Source: Methylophaga muralis
GTDB taxonomy: Bacteria; Pseudomonadota; Gammaproteobacteria; Nitrosococcales; Methylophagaceae
NCBI RefSeq assembly: GCF_001720165.1
Contig: NZ_MCRI01000015.1
Coordinates: 1-57,485, forward strand
Direction of reading: 5' to 3'
DNA length: 57,485 nucleotides
Shown here piece after piece: positions 28,760 through 39,589 of the stretch. The notes beneath the pieces are model-generated. The model had not been told where the DNA came from and searched no databases. It saw nothing but the letters and a program-made list of their open reading frames with translations. The translations under genes were made by a program, and so were the position numbers. How positions within the stretch are numbered: position 1 is the first letter of the stretch; each line of letters begins with the position of its first letter.

Positions 28760-28978
28760 ATGGCTTCAAATTCCTGCCAACCTGAACATGTATTTTCTTC
28801 CAGTACCTGCGATATTCAATTCTGTCCTGATTGCCAGATGGTGCACCTCAACATGGGGGCCATCACCATTCGCATGACCGAACAACATTTTGCAGCTTAT
28901 GCGATTGATATCAGCAAAGCCTTATTTCATATGCGACAACGTGAAATTCATCAGGCCGATATGCGGGTAATGATGTAA
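28760..28978 (+). CDS. Small CxxC protein, third of a three-gene set
   Basis: 72 residues with AAGGA eight bases before ATG 28760. The sequence has C in TCDIQFCPDCQMVHLNMG, so CPDC could bind metal or form a disulfide. It then has the strand-like segment AITIRMTEQHFAAYAIDISKA. Family not recognised with certainty. Size, spacing and shared strand make it part of the same transcript. Confidence 0.6.
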   Translation: MASNSCQPEHVFSSSTCDIQFCPDCQMVHLNMGAITIRMTEQHFAAYAIDISKALFHMRQREIHQADMRVMM

Positions 28979-29127
28979 CTAATATAAGTCCTAATAGCTA
29001 ACTTCACCTGAAGTAAGCAAACCATGCCTCATATTTTGCGAGCTAATAAAAGCTAATTTAATATCCTGCAGCACTTTTCAGCTATGCTTATAGGCTAGTG
29101 ATAAAGATCTGTTGAGGAATGCGCGGA

Positions 29128-29835
29128 ATGGTGAAAGGGATTAAAGTCGCAATTCAGCTGTTGATTTTGCTACTGATTCTGATTTGGCTGGTCTGCGGAT
29201 TGCTGCTGAATCACGCCAGAGATCTAAAGTTGGAACAACACACGCTCGCGCATCCCTGGTTACTTGAGCATTACAAAGTAACCGATGTCCCGGTGGAGCA
29301 TGGATGGTTATTGGCCGATCAGCTGTTTATTGAAATTGACTCAGAACTCTATGTGAATGCTGAACGTAAACTGCGTTTGAATCGTCCATTATTAGGTGGG
29401 ATTTTACTGGACGATATTATCGTTTTGGCGACCGATGATAATCTGATCCTGTTTGATAGCACTGGTCAGTACATTAGCGTGTTGGGTGCTGCAGAGCTTA
29501 TTCCTGCTGAAATTCAAAATATCGGCTTACATCATGGCCTTCCGGTGTTGCAAACACGAACGGGCATGTGGCAAGGTAATTCGATATTGGATGATTGGCA
29601 ATTGATCTCACTAGACGGCGTATCATGGAGTGAATCGGTACCTGTTCCAGAATCAACGATGAATCAGCTCAGGCAGCAGTTTGAAACCTATGGTGTCAAA
29701 TTAACAGCCTTATTATCCGATCTGCATAACGGCAGGTTTTTTGGTGAACAAGGACGCTGGTTGATTGATGCATTATTGTTGTTGATACTGGTACTTGCAT
29801 TGCGAGGCATGTTTGGAATGTTAGACAAGCCATAA
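29128..29835 (+). CDS. PepSY-TM-like membrane protein
   Basis: 235 residues with one transmembrane helix at each end (VAIQLLILLLILIWLVCGLL and WLIDALLLLILVLALRGMFG) and a periplasmic middle. The C-terminal segment LLSDLHNGRFFGEQGRW resembles the DLHxGxxFG-helix block of PepSY-associated membrane proteins. These often accompany iron-siderophore systems. ATG 29128 is chosen because GAGGA lies nine bases upstream; ATG 29119 would sit on top of it. The match is by pattern only. Confidence 0.6.
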   Translation: MVKGIKVAIQLLILLLILIWLVCGLLLNHARDLKLEQHTLAHPWLLEHYKVTDVPVEHGWLLADQLFIEIDSELYVNAERKLRLNRPLLGGILLDDIIVLATDDNLILFDSTGQYISVLGAAELIPAEIQNIGLHHGLPVLQTRTGMWQGNSILDDWQLISLDGVSWSESVPVPESTMNQLRQQFETYGVKLTALLSDLHNGRFFGEQGRWLIDALLLLILVLALRGMFGMLDKP

Positions 29836-29882
29836 TCGGACAGCTATGCGATTATAACGATTCATTATTCGGAGGTAAGTTT

Positions 29883-30839
29883 TTGAGACTGCCAGAGTTT
29901 CCATTTCTGCCCAAAGACTTCATTGAAACTGAAGAGGGATTGATCTTTGCCGTAGTCAGTTACCATCCGCATGAACACAAAGTAGGCTGCTTTTTACGTT
30001 ACGTAAATGATCAAAACGGCTGGCATAAAGTGGATACCGAACAGGCCAATCGTTTACTTGAACGGCATCATCCAGATTATCTTTATTATTCAAATCAGTT
30101 TGATGCGACGTTTCATGCGGTGCCGGTAGACAGAATAATATGCCACCATCGCCCTGAAGAACGACTGCAAATTTTAATGCACCAACCGGCAGAAGATCCT
30201 CTGCAACAAAAACTTCATAAATTGATAACGATTTTGCAACGCTATCAGGTAGATATTGATGCAATGGGGCTGACAGGCTCGATGTTGATCAATCAGCAGA
30301 AATCTACATCAGATATCGATTTGGTTATCTATGGGCGTGACGCATTCCATCAATGCAGACAGGCTATCCAAACTGCAATTGCTGATAATCAGTTGCAGAA
30401 GCTGGATAAAACTCAAATGCAGGAGAACTATCAAAGACGTGCGAGTGAGCTGGATTACGCTAGTTTCAGCTGGCATGAATACCGAAAATACAATAAAGCG
30501 ATGATCGATGGCAGTAAATTTGATATTGGCATGGTCTGTCTAATAGATGAATTAGATATCGAACATCGGCATTTTCTTAAGCAAGGCATTAAAACCATTC
30601 AATGCCGGGTGACTGATGACAGTCGTGCATTTGATTTTCCGGCACGATACCAAGTTGACAACGCCGTTACTCCCGAATTGATTTCCTTTACTCACACCTA
30701 TGTTGGACAGGTGGTCAAAGGTGAATTTATCGAGGTATGTGGTGCGTTGGAATGTGATGCTTCTGGAACCTGCCGTATTGTTGTGGGTTCCTCCCGTGAA
30801 GCTCGAGGCGAATATATAAAGGTGGTAGATCAAAAATGA
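29883..30839 (+). CDS. Predicted nucleotidyltransferase, translationally coupled to gnd
   Basis: 318 residues starting at TTG 29883, supported by GGAGG at 29871-29875. The central segment GLTGSMLINQQKSTSDIDLVIYG has the GS-x(n)-DxD pattern of the polymerase-beta nucleotidyltransferase fold. The flanking regions look like the COG1665-type predicted nucleotidyltransferases known mostly from archaea. Its stop overlaps the gnd start in ATGA. Substrate unknown. Confidence 0.65.
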   Translation: MRLPEFPFLPKDFIETEEGLIFAVVSYHPHEHKVGCFLRYVNDQNGWHKVDTEQANRLLERHHPDYLYYSNQFDATFHAVPVDRIICHHRPEERLQILMHQPAEDPLQQKLHKLITILQRYQVDIDAMGLTGSMLINQQKSTSDIDLVIYGRDAFHQCRQAIQTAIADNQLQKLDKTQMQENYQRRASELDYASFSWHEYRKYNKAMIDGSKFDIGMVCLIDELDIEHRHFLKQGIKTIQCRVTDDSRAFDFPARYQVDNAVTPELISFTHTYVGQVVKGEFIEVCGALECDASGTCRIVVGSSREARGEYIKVVDQK

Positions 30840-32308
30840 GTACTATGGTGCAAAATGAGAAAGCAAAAGCAGATATCGGAGTAGTAGGGCTGGCCGTTAT
30901 GGGACAGAACCTGGTGCTGAATATGAATGATAAAGGCTTTAAGGTGGCGGTTTATAACCGCACAACTTCTAAAGTTGATGAATTTCTCGAAGGTCCGGCC
31001 AAAGATACCAATATTATCGGCTGCCACGATTTGAAAAAATTTGTTGAAAGCCTGCAAATCCCACGACGCGTGATGTTGATGGTCAAAGCCGGTCCAGTAG
31101 TGGATGCCTTTATTGAACAATTGGTACCGTATCTGGACAAAGGTGACATCATTATCGATGGTGGAAATTCCTTGTTTAATGACAGTGACAGACGTACTCA
31201 TGAATTGCATAAAAAAGGCATTCTGTTTGTCGGCAGTGGCGTCTCTGGCGGAGAAGAGGGAGCGCGTTTCGGACCTTCATTAATGCCGGGAGGCAATCAT
31301 GCAGCATGGTCAGCGATTAAACCTATTTTCCAATCCATAGCAGCTCAGGTTGATGGTGAAGCCTGTTGTGATTGGGTTGGCAATGACGGAGCAGGCCATT
31401 ATGTAAAGATGGTGCATAACGGCATTGAATACGGTGATATGCAACTAATTTGCGAAGCCTATCAAATGATGCGTGAAGGGCTAGGCATGTCGGGAGATGA
31501 AATTCAGCAGGTGTTTGCTGAATGGAATGAAGGTGTGTTGGATTCGTATCTGATAGAAATTACTCGCGATATTTTAACTGTTAAAGAACCTGATGGCAGC
31601 CTGTTGATCGATCATATTTTAGATACAGCCGGACAGAAGGGGACTGGCAAGTGGACTGGCATGAATGCATTAGAATTAGGTATTCCTTTGACGTTGATCG
31701 GTGAAGCCGTTTTCGCTCGTTGTTTATCGGCACTCAAGGATGAACGGGTAACAGCTTCTAATGTTCTACCGGCATTTGCTGGAGAGTTTTCAGGTGACAA
31801 AGCTGAGATGGTAAATGCCATTCGTGACGCTCTATATGCCTCGAAAATTATCTCTTATGCTCAAGGCTATATGTTGATGCGGGAAGCTGCCAAAACCTAT
31901 GGCTGGGAACTTAATTATGGTGGTATTGCATTGATGTGGCGTGGTGGCTGTATTATTCGCAGCCGCTTCCTCGGCAATATTCGTGATGCTTTTGAACGTA
32001 ATCCACAATTAGAAAACATGTTATTGGATTCATTTTTTATTGATGCCATCACCGAAGCCTTACCCGGCTGGCGTAAAGCGGTGGTGTGTGCCATCAATCT
32101 GGGCGTGCCGACGCCAACATTCAGCAGTGCTTTAGCGTTTTATGATGGTTATCGAAGTGAACGACTGCCTGCCAATTTGTTGCAAGCGCAACGGGATTAT
32201 TTTGGCGCGCATACCTATGAGCGCTTGGATAAACCACGCGGAGAGTATTTCCATACTAATTGGACGGGTCGTGGTGGTAATGTCTCAGCGTCCACTTATG
32301 ATGCCTGA
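30836..32308 (+). CDS. gnd: 6-phosphogluconate dehydrogenase, decarboxylating
   Basis: Oxidises 6-phosphogluconate to ribulose-5-phosphate, CO2 and NAD(P)H. The Rossmann start is IGVVGLAVMGQNLVLNM, and the signature IIDGGNSLFNDSDRR with catalytic block GAGHYVKMVHNGIEYGDMQ are present. The C-terminus is HTNWTGRGGNVSASTYDA, the long dimeric form, 490 residues. It overlaps the upstream nucleotidyltransferase by four bases. A strong terminator follows. Confidence 0.97.
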   Translation: MSTMVQNEKAKADIGVVGLAVMGQNLVLNMNDKGFKVAVYNRTTSKVDEFLEGPAKDTNIIGCHDLKKFVESLQIPRRVMLMVKAGPVVDAFIEQLVPYLDKGDIIIDGGNSLFNDSDRRTHELHKKGILFVGSGVSGGEEGARFGPSLMPGGNHAAWSAIKPIFQSIAAQVDGEACCDWVGNDGAGHYVKMVHNGIEYGDMQLICEAYQMMREGLGMSGDEIQQVFAEWNEGVLDSYLIEITRDILTVKEPDGSLLIDHILDTAGQKGTGKWTGMNALELGIPLTLIGEAVFARCLSALKDERVTASNVLPAFAGEFSGDKAEMVNAIRDALYASKIISYAQGYMLMREAAKTYGWELNYGGIALMWRGGCIIRSRFLGNIRDAFERNPQLENMLLDSFFIDAITEALPGWRKAVVCAINLGVPTPTFSSALAFYDGYRSERLPANLLQAQRDYFGAHTYERLDKPRGEYFHTNWTGRGGNVSASTYDA

Positions 32309-32335
32309 GAAATAACTCAATAAAAGTAACTATAG

Positions 32336-32360
32336 AAAGGGCGATTATTCGCCCTTTTTT
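32336..32360 (+). terminator. Terminator of gnd
   Basis: AAAGGGCGA (32336-32344), loop TTAT, TCGCCCTTTTTT. Confidence 0.92.
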
Positions 32361-32407
32361 GTATTTGAAAATTGGTATCTGCTGCAAGACTAGTTATCAT
32401 TTGTGAC

Positions 32408-33178
32408 ATGAAAAAAATAACGAGTTGGCGCTTACTGCCCGAATTCCCACATCTGCAGACAGAGTTTGCTGATTTGAATCAAATCTTTAACTTGCAGGGC
32501 GAAACGATTACCAGTGAACGGCTATCTGATTTAATACGAATCAAAATTGCCGATGATTTTTATTACGTTAAACGTTATCGAGTTGCGGGCAAAGGTTTAC
32601 GCCGCTTTCTGGGCAAATCAAGAATTCGCAGTGAATGGGAAAATCTGTTGTGGTTTGCCGAGCAAGACATTAGTACCGCGCCGGTGATTGCTTATGGTTT
32701 GGAAACCCGCTGGGGTTTGTTTCATCGCGGGGCGATGGTGACCAAAGGAATTCCCAACAGTGAAGATTTAGCCAGTTTGGCAAGAGCCAATGACCCTCGG
32801 TTAAATGATGCAGTTTGGGTAAAAAATATCAGTTTACAAGCCGCGCAAATGCTCCAGAAAATGCATCAAAAGGGCTTTGTTCATAATGATTTTAAATGGC
32901 GCAATTTGTTAGTCGATGATCAGGATAGGCTATATGTTATTGATTGCCCTCTAGGGGCCTTTTGGCGCGGAGCTTTGTTGCGTTATCGCTGTATTAAAGA
33001 TCTGGTCATGCTGGATCGTGTTGCCAAATATAAACTCACACGTAGTCAACGAATGCGGTTTTATCTGCAATATCGAGGGCATCAGCGTTTAACTGGTGAA
33101 GACAAACGTCAACTACAACAATTGTTGTCGAGAAAAGAACGAAGAGCATGTAGTTTTGCTCCTAAATTAGCTGTTTAG
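32408..33178 (+). CDS. LPS kinase-like (WaaP/InaA family) protein
   Basis: 256 residues from ATG 32408. It has a small eukaryote-like kinase fold: a nucleotide-binding lysine in FYYVKRYR, the catalytic loop VHNDFKWRNLLVDD and a metal-binding aspartate in VIDCPLG. Relatives phosphorylate heptose or Kdo of the LPS core, and core LPS genes are elsewhere in this window. No heptosyltransferase is adjacent, so the substrate is open. Its end overlaps the convergent SdiA-regulated-family gene by 12 bases. Confidence 0.78.
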   Translation: MKKITSWRLLPEFPHLQTEFADLNQIFNLQGETITSERLSDLIRIKIADDFYYVKRYRVAGKGLRRFLGKSRIRSEWENLLWFAEQDISTAPVIAYGLETRWGLFHRGAMVTKGIPNSEDLASLARANDPRLNDAVWVKNISLQAAQMLQKMHQKGFVHNDFKWRNLLVDDQDRLYVIDCPLGAFWRGALLRYRCIKDLVMLDRVAKYKLTRSQRMRFYLQYRGHQRLTGEDKRQLQQLLSRKERRACSFAPKLAV

Positions 33179-34045
33179 AGGCGTTTTACGCGTTAAAATC
33201 AACAATTGATTAGGTTCGCCGACGACATAGATATTGCCGTCACTATCAGCAGTGACACCTTCCGGCTGTCGCATTAACGGCCATAGATTAAATGGGCCGC
33301 GGCCCAGTCTGACACGTGAACGCTCCTGCCCTAATAAATCAATTACGTGCAGGCTATATGATTCATCGCTGAGTACCAGTAATTTCTGCTCTGAGCCCTC
33401 ATTTAGCAGGGTTAATCCCGAAAAATCACCCACATCCAGTCGTAGGTTTCTCATGGCATCGAATTGGCTTTCATCCTTATCATTCGACAGCGAGAAATGT
33501 AGGATCCGCGATGGTTTTTCTCGCACCATAAACAAGCCGTGCTGTTGTGATATGGCGATACCTTCTAAGCCTTTGTTTTCTTTTTCTGGGGAGGAAACCG
33601 CAATAGTTTTAACATCTTGATAATGGATCTGTGTCGTTAGGTCATCAATTGTAATAAAGCTGATGGTTTGCAATCGTTCTTCACCGACAATAAAAATATT
33701 GTCTTTAACATAATCGATACTCTCGGTATCCGAGAAGCCAATCAAATCGATGGTTCGTAACAATTCGCCTGTTTTACTGATAACAACAATCTGTTCAGGA
33801 TTATTAAGAACGCCATATAAATTTCCGGATTGCGGATGATAAGTCAGTCCGGATAAATTATCCTCAATTCCATCTATCGTGAGAACGTTACCGAATTGAT
33901 AATCTTGTTGTAGATTCCACTGGCTATCTTGAACTGTTTTAGCAGAACTTACCGTACTGAACCATAGACATCCACTTAACGCCGTCGTGATCACCAGAGC
34001 GGTAATCCACAGTCTCGATTTGGTTTTGTTCGAGAAAAATGACAT
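33167..34045 (-). CDS. SdiA-regulated-family secreted beta-propeller protein
   Basis: 292 residues. An N-terminal membrane or signal segment (LWITALVITTALSGCLWF) is followed by a repeat pattern matching the SdiA-regulated domain: LSGLTYHPQSGNLYGVLNNP, then EGIAISQQHGLFMVRE, and EGVTADSDGNIYVVGEPN. This suggests a six-bladed propeller. A Cys in SGCLWF could make it a lipoprotein. Function unknown. Confidence 0.82.
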   Translation of the reverse strand: MSFFSNKTKSRLWITALVITTALSGCLWFSTVSSAKTVQDSQWNLQQDYQFGNVLTIDGIEDNLSGLTYHPQSGNLYGVLNNPEQIVVISKTGELLRTIDLIGFSDTESIDYVKDNIFIVGEERLQTISFITIDDLTTQIHYQDVKTIAVSSPEKENKGLEGIAISQQHGLFMVREKPSRILHFSLSNDKDESQFDAMRNLRLDVGDFSGLTLLNEGSEQKLLVLSDESYSLHVIDLLGQERSRVRLGRGPFNLWPLMRQPEGVTADSDGNIYVVGEPNQLLILTRKTPLNS

Positions 34046-34199
34046 GCGTTAATCCTTCAGCTTAAATAGTTTTCAATATGACGTATTGATATGATTTAAG
34101 TGGAAAGATAACGTGCGAGACTTAATTCAAGCTGAAATTAAGCGGTGGATAAATCTACTTTAAATTACGTTGTGAAAATTTTTGATTATTGGAATAACA

Positions 34200-34628
34200 T
34201 TATTCATCCACATCGTCGACATCAGCTTGTCCAGACAGGCGTCGGCGAATATGTGACCACGACATGCCCACGGCTAACACGGCAGCGACCAGGAATAAGG
34301 CTATATAGGTAAATGCGGCGTGATGACGCAGTTCCAGAATACCTAAATCAAACAGCCACCAGACAATAATGGCAAAAAAGGCAAAGGCGAGAATCAGGCC
34401 AAAGCCACCCAACGAACGAAACGTGGCGCGTAAATATACCGTCCAACCAATCAAGATAACTACGGTAGCCATGGCAAAGGGCGGGGTAATGTTGGTGCCA
34501 TTACCAAAAATCGCATCATTGGCCCAATGGAAATAACTATAGCCACTCGGGTTATAGCTGATATAGACCAACAAAACAGCAAATAACAAACGTAATAAAA
34601 AGCCTTTGCTATTAAAACGTTGTGCCAT
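34200..34628 (-). CDS. DUF6524 membrane protein
   Basis: 142 residues with four hydrophobic segments. The N-terminal block FLLRLLFAVLLVYISYNPSGYSYFHW is typical of DUF6524. The C-terminal tail is acidic and cytoplasmic (GQADVDDVDE). Function unknown. It lies downstream of acylphosphatase on the same strand. Confidence 0.8.
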   Translation of the reverse strand: MAQRFNSKGFLLRLLFAVLLVYISYNPSGYSYFHWANDAIFGNGTNITPPFAMATVVILIGWTVYLRATFRSLGGFGLILAFAFFAIIVWWLFDLGILELRHHAAFTYIALFLVAAVLAVGMSWSHIRRRLSGQADVDDVDE

Positions 34629-34655
34629 GGTGATTCCCTTTATTGCTAATTTGAC

Positions 34656-34931
34656 TTAGTGGATTTCAAACGTTTCAAACTCGCCAGTAACGGGTTGTTC
34701 GTTTATTTGGATATCGAGCACTTCTGCAAAACGAGGGCCTTGCCAGGCCCAATCGACAAACTGCTGGAGTTGAATAAGATCACCTTCGGCGACAATCTCA
34801 ACCTGCCCATCACTTAAATTACGCACCCAGCCCGTTAAACCTATTTTCTTTGCCGCAATTTGTGTCGACATACGATAGCCAACACCTTGCACTCGGCCTT
34901 TAATCAATAAATGATAACGCTTTATTCCCAT
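34656..34931 (-). CDS. Acylphosphatase
   Basis: Hydrolyses acyl phosphates such as 1,3-bisphosphoglycerate. 91 residues; the phosphate-binding loop and catalytic arginine are in [14 protein letters not shown], and the catalytic asparagine is in [13 protein letters not shown]. It overlaps the end of guaA by 10 bases, so it belongs to the guaBA transcript. Confidence 0.93.
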   Translation of the reverse strand: MGIKRYHLLIKGRVQGVGYRMSTQIAAKKIGLTGWVRNLSDGQVEIVAEGDLIQLQQFVDWAWQGPRFAEVLDIQINEQPVTGEFETFEIH

Positions 34932-36498
34932 TCAATCGTAGCGGGTGGTTTACCAGAGATATCGTAGACGACTCGTGAGATGCCGCTGACTTCATTAATG
35001 ATGCGTCGCGATACCAGATCCAGAAACTCATACGGAAGATGCGCCCAGCGAGCGGTCATAAAGTCGATGGTTTCAACAGCACGCAGAGCAACTACATAGT
35101 CATAACGACGGCCATCGCCCATTACGCCAACTGATTTGACCGGCAAAAACACCGCAAACGCCTGACTGGTTTTATCATACAAATCATGGGCACGTAATTC
35201 TTCGATAAAAATGTTATCGGCTTTACGCAATAAATCGGCATATTCTTTTTTGACTTCACCCAGGATCCGCACACCGAGGCCTGGGCCTGGGAAGGGATGA
35301 CGATAGACCATGTCACTTGGCAATCCGAGTTCTACGCCAAGTTTGCGTACTTCATCTTTAAACAGTTCACGTAAAGGCTCAATTAACTTGAGCTTCATGT
35401 GCTCTGGTAAGCCACCGACATTGTGATGAGTTTTAATCACATGGCTTTGCCGGTTTTGGAAGCAGCAGATTCAATTACATCAGGATAAATGGTTCCTTGA
35501 GCCAGCCACTGTACATTAGTCAGCTTGGAAGCTTCTTCGTCAAAGACTTCAACAAATTCACGACCAATGATTTTACGTTTGGTCTCTGGATCATTCTCAC
35601 CCGCCAATGCTGACAGAAAACGATCTTCAGCATCAACGCGAATCACACGAATGCCCATATGTTTGGCAAACATCGCCATCACTTGATCGCCTTCGTTTTC
35701 ACGGAGTAGACCGTTGTTCACGAATACACAAATTAACTGATCGCCAATTGCGCGGTGCAGCAAAGCCGCTACCACAGAGGAATCAACACCACCAGACAAG
35801 CCCAGCAATACTTCATCAGTGCCGACTTGCTGGCGGATCGTTTCGATGCTGTCTTCGATGATATTGGCAGAGGTCCATAATGTTTCACAGCCACAGATTT
35901 CGGTGATAAAGCGCGAAATCATTCGTTGGCCCTGAGTGGTATGGGTCACTTCAGGGTGGAATTGCACGCCGTAAAACTGGCGCTCTTCATCAGCCATACC
36001 GGCGATCGGTGCACTGTCGGTACTGGCAATAACTTTAAATCCATGAGGCAATTGACTAACCCGATCACCGTGACTCATCCACACATCCAGCATGCCGAAG
36101 CCTTCTGGGGTGGTGTGATCTTCAATATCTTTCAAAAAGGCAGAGTGACCACGAGCGCGGATTTTTGCATACCCAAATTCACGGTGTGTTGATGATTCGA
36201 CCTGACCACCTAATTGAGTCGCCATGGTTTGCATGCCATAGCAGATGCCCAGCACCGGTACATTCATTTCAAACACACAATGTGGTGCGGCAGGTGCGGC
36301 TTCACCTATGGTCGAGTCAGGACCACCAGAAAGAATGATGCCTTTTGGGGCAAATTCACGAATTTCGGCTTCACTCATATCCGGGTTACGTAATTCACAA
36401 TAAACTCCGGCTTCGCGCACACGACGGGCAATCAACTGGGTGTATTGTGAACCGAAATCAAGGATTAAAATGCGATGGTCGTGAATATGGCTGCTCAT
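34922..36498 (-). CDS. guaA: GMP synthase (glutamine-hydrolysing), frame broken by one missing base
   Basis: Converts XMP to GMP using glutamine and ATP. The class I glutaminase domain has GICYGMQ and the HPEV triad end; the ATP-pyrophosphatase domain has [10 protein letters not shown]; the dimerisation domain ends KPPATIEWE. The frame stops after SKTGKAM at 35437 and resumes at 35440 with [13 protein letters not shown]. Adding one G in the plus-strand GG at 35443-35444 turns AM-stop into AHVIKTHHN, the family sequence. The restored length is about 525 residues, exactly typical. Because guaA is needed for GMP synthesis and no other base is off, a sequencing error is likelier than gene loss. 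Confidence 0.93.
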
Positions 36499-36521
36499 GA
36501 ATCTCTCTTACAGTCAGATAA

Positions 36522-36557
36522 AAATACCGGCTTTAATAAACAAAGCCGGTATTTAAA
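36522..36557 (-). terminator. Hairpin between guaB and guaA
   Basis: AAATACCGGCTTT (36522-36534) and AAAGCCGGTATTT (36542-36554), 13 bp, followed on minus by a T-rich run. It looks like a terminator within the guaBA operon, so guaA may have its own promoter or depend on read-through. Confidence 0.75.
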
Positions 36558-36560
36558 AAG

Positions 36561-38063
<1,503 letters not shown>

Positions 38064-38086
38064 TTATATCAGGAACTTAGTGGTTT

Positions 38087-39589
38087 ATGGCATCACTTAT
38101 GACATCGGATTCGCAAGGTAAACTCGCTACCCGTGCTGTCAAGGATGTATATCCGGTTTCGCGATTGGTCAGAGAAGTCCGGCTGATGCTGGATGGTTCG
38201 TTTCCACTTTTGTGGGTGGAAGGCGAGATCTCCAATTTAGCGATGCCGGCTTCTGGGCATATTTACTTCACACTTAAAGACTCAGCTGCGCAAGTGCGCT
38301 GTGCGATGTTTCGTGGACGCAATCAACAATTACGCTTTACGCCGGAAAACGGCATGCAGGTATTATTGCGTGTCAAAGTCACGCTTTATGAAGGTCGCGG
38401 CGAATTTCAGCTAGTTGTTGAGCACATGGAAGAGGCAGGCAGCGGTGCCTTGCAGCGTGCTTATGAAGCATTAAAAGCCAGACTGGGCCAAGAAGGTCTT
38501 TTCGATACCGCCCATAAAAAACCGTTACCATTTTTGCCGCAAACCATTGGCATTGTGTCCTCACCAGATGGCGCGGCGGTTCACGATATTTTGCATGTTT
38601 TGAAACGTCGTTTCCCGGCAATCAAAGTGATTCTGTATCCCGTTGCGGTACAAGGTGAAACGGCACCACGGCAAATTGCAGCTGCTATTCAAACTGCCGA
38701 TCAGCGACAGGAATGTGACTTGCTGATAGTGGGACGAGGCGGTGGCTCGCTGGAGGATCTGTGGAGTTTTAATGACGAACTGGTCGCCAGAGCTTTATTT
38801 GCCTGTCAGATTCCAACTATCAGTGCGGTAGGTCATGAAATTGATTTTACCATTGCTGATTTTGTGGCTGATGTTAGAGCGCCGACACCTTCGGCAGCAG
38901 CAGAATTGGCGGTACCCGAAGCGCGTCAATTAGCGTTAAATTTACGCAATTTGTTGCAAAATCTAAGTAGTCGAGTCCAACAGAAACTGTTTAATGAACA
39001 ACGACATATACGTTATTTAACCCAGCGGTTACCACGCCCGCAACAGCAACTGAAACTTCAGCAGCAACAATTAAAACGCCTGCAGTCCCAATTGGATTAC
39101 AGCTTTCAGCGGCGCATACAAAGCAAGCAACAGCAGTTGGATTATTTGTCTGCAAGATTACCGCATCCCCAACTGCGGATCAGCTGGCGGCAAACCCGTT
39201 TGCAGGATTTATCACAGCGATTCGAAAAAGCATTTGCTATACAACAACAGCATTTCAGACAACAAAGCCAAAATCTTACTGATCGGTTAAAGCGATTAGT
39301 GCCGGTCTCCCGATTGAAACAACAACAGCAGCTTGTAGAAGCGCTTTCTGCACAATTAAACCGGCTGACTCGACAGCAGATTACCGATCACAAAAAACAG
39401 TTGATGCAATTGATGCGAACACTTTCAGTTGTCAGTCCTTTAAATACGCTGGAGCGGGGTTACAGCATCACTAGTGATGAGCAAAGCGGTAATGTTATTT
39501 ACCGCGCGGATGAAGTGGCTATTGGTCAGAAACTGCAAATCCGTTTATTTGAAGGTCAATTGAACTGTGAAGTGCGTGAGAAAAAATGA
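38087..39589 (+). CDS. xseA: Exodeoxyribonuclease VII large subunit
   Basis: The single-strand-specific exonuclease subunit. It has an OB domain (LWVEGEISNLAMPASGHIYFTLKD) and a catalytic domain with GRGGGSLEDLWSFNDE and AVGHEIDFTIADFVADVRAPTP. A long coiled C-terminal region follows (about 280-440), very rich in Gln, Arg and Leu, ending with NTLERGYSIT. At 500 residues it is longer than the E. coli protein of about 456; the extra length is in the coiled arm. ATG 38087 or 38099 are both possible. No xseB is adjacent. It overlaps the M23 peptidase gene by ATGA. Confidence 0.95.
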   Translation: MASLMTSDSQGKLATRAVKDVYPVSRLVREVRLMLDGSFPLLWVEGEISNLAMPASGHIYFTLKDSAAQVRCAMFRGRNQQLRFTPENGMQVLLRVKVTLYEGRGEFQLVVEHMEEAGSGALQRAYEALKARLGQEGLFDTAHKKPLPFLPQTIGIVSSPDGAAVHDILHVLKRRFPAIKVILYPVAVQGETAPRQIAAAIQTADQRQECDLLIVGRGGGSLEDLWSFNDELVARALFACQIPTISAVGHEIDFTIADFVADVRAPTPSAAAELAVPEARQLALNLRNLLQNLSSRVQQKLFNEQRHIRYLTQRLPRPQQQLKLQQQQLKRLQSQLDYSFQRRIQSKQQQLDYLSARLPHPQLRISWRQTRLQDLSQRFEKAFAIQQQHFRQQSQNLTDRLKRLVPVSRLKQQQQLVEALSAQLNRLTRQQITDHKKQLMQLMRTLSVVSPLNTLERGYSITSDEQSGNVIYRADEVAIGQKLQIRLFEGQLNCEVREKK

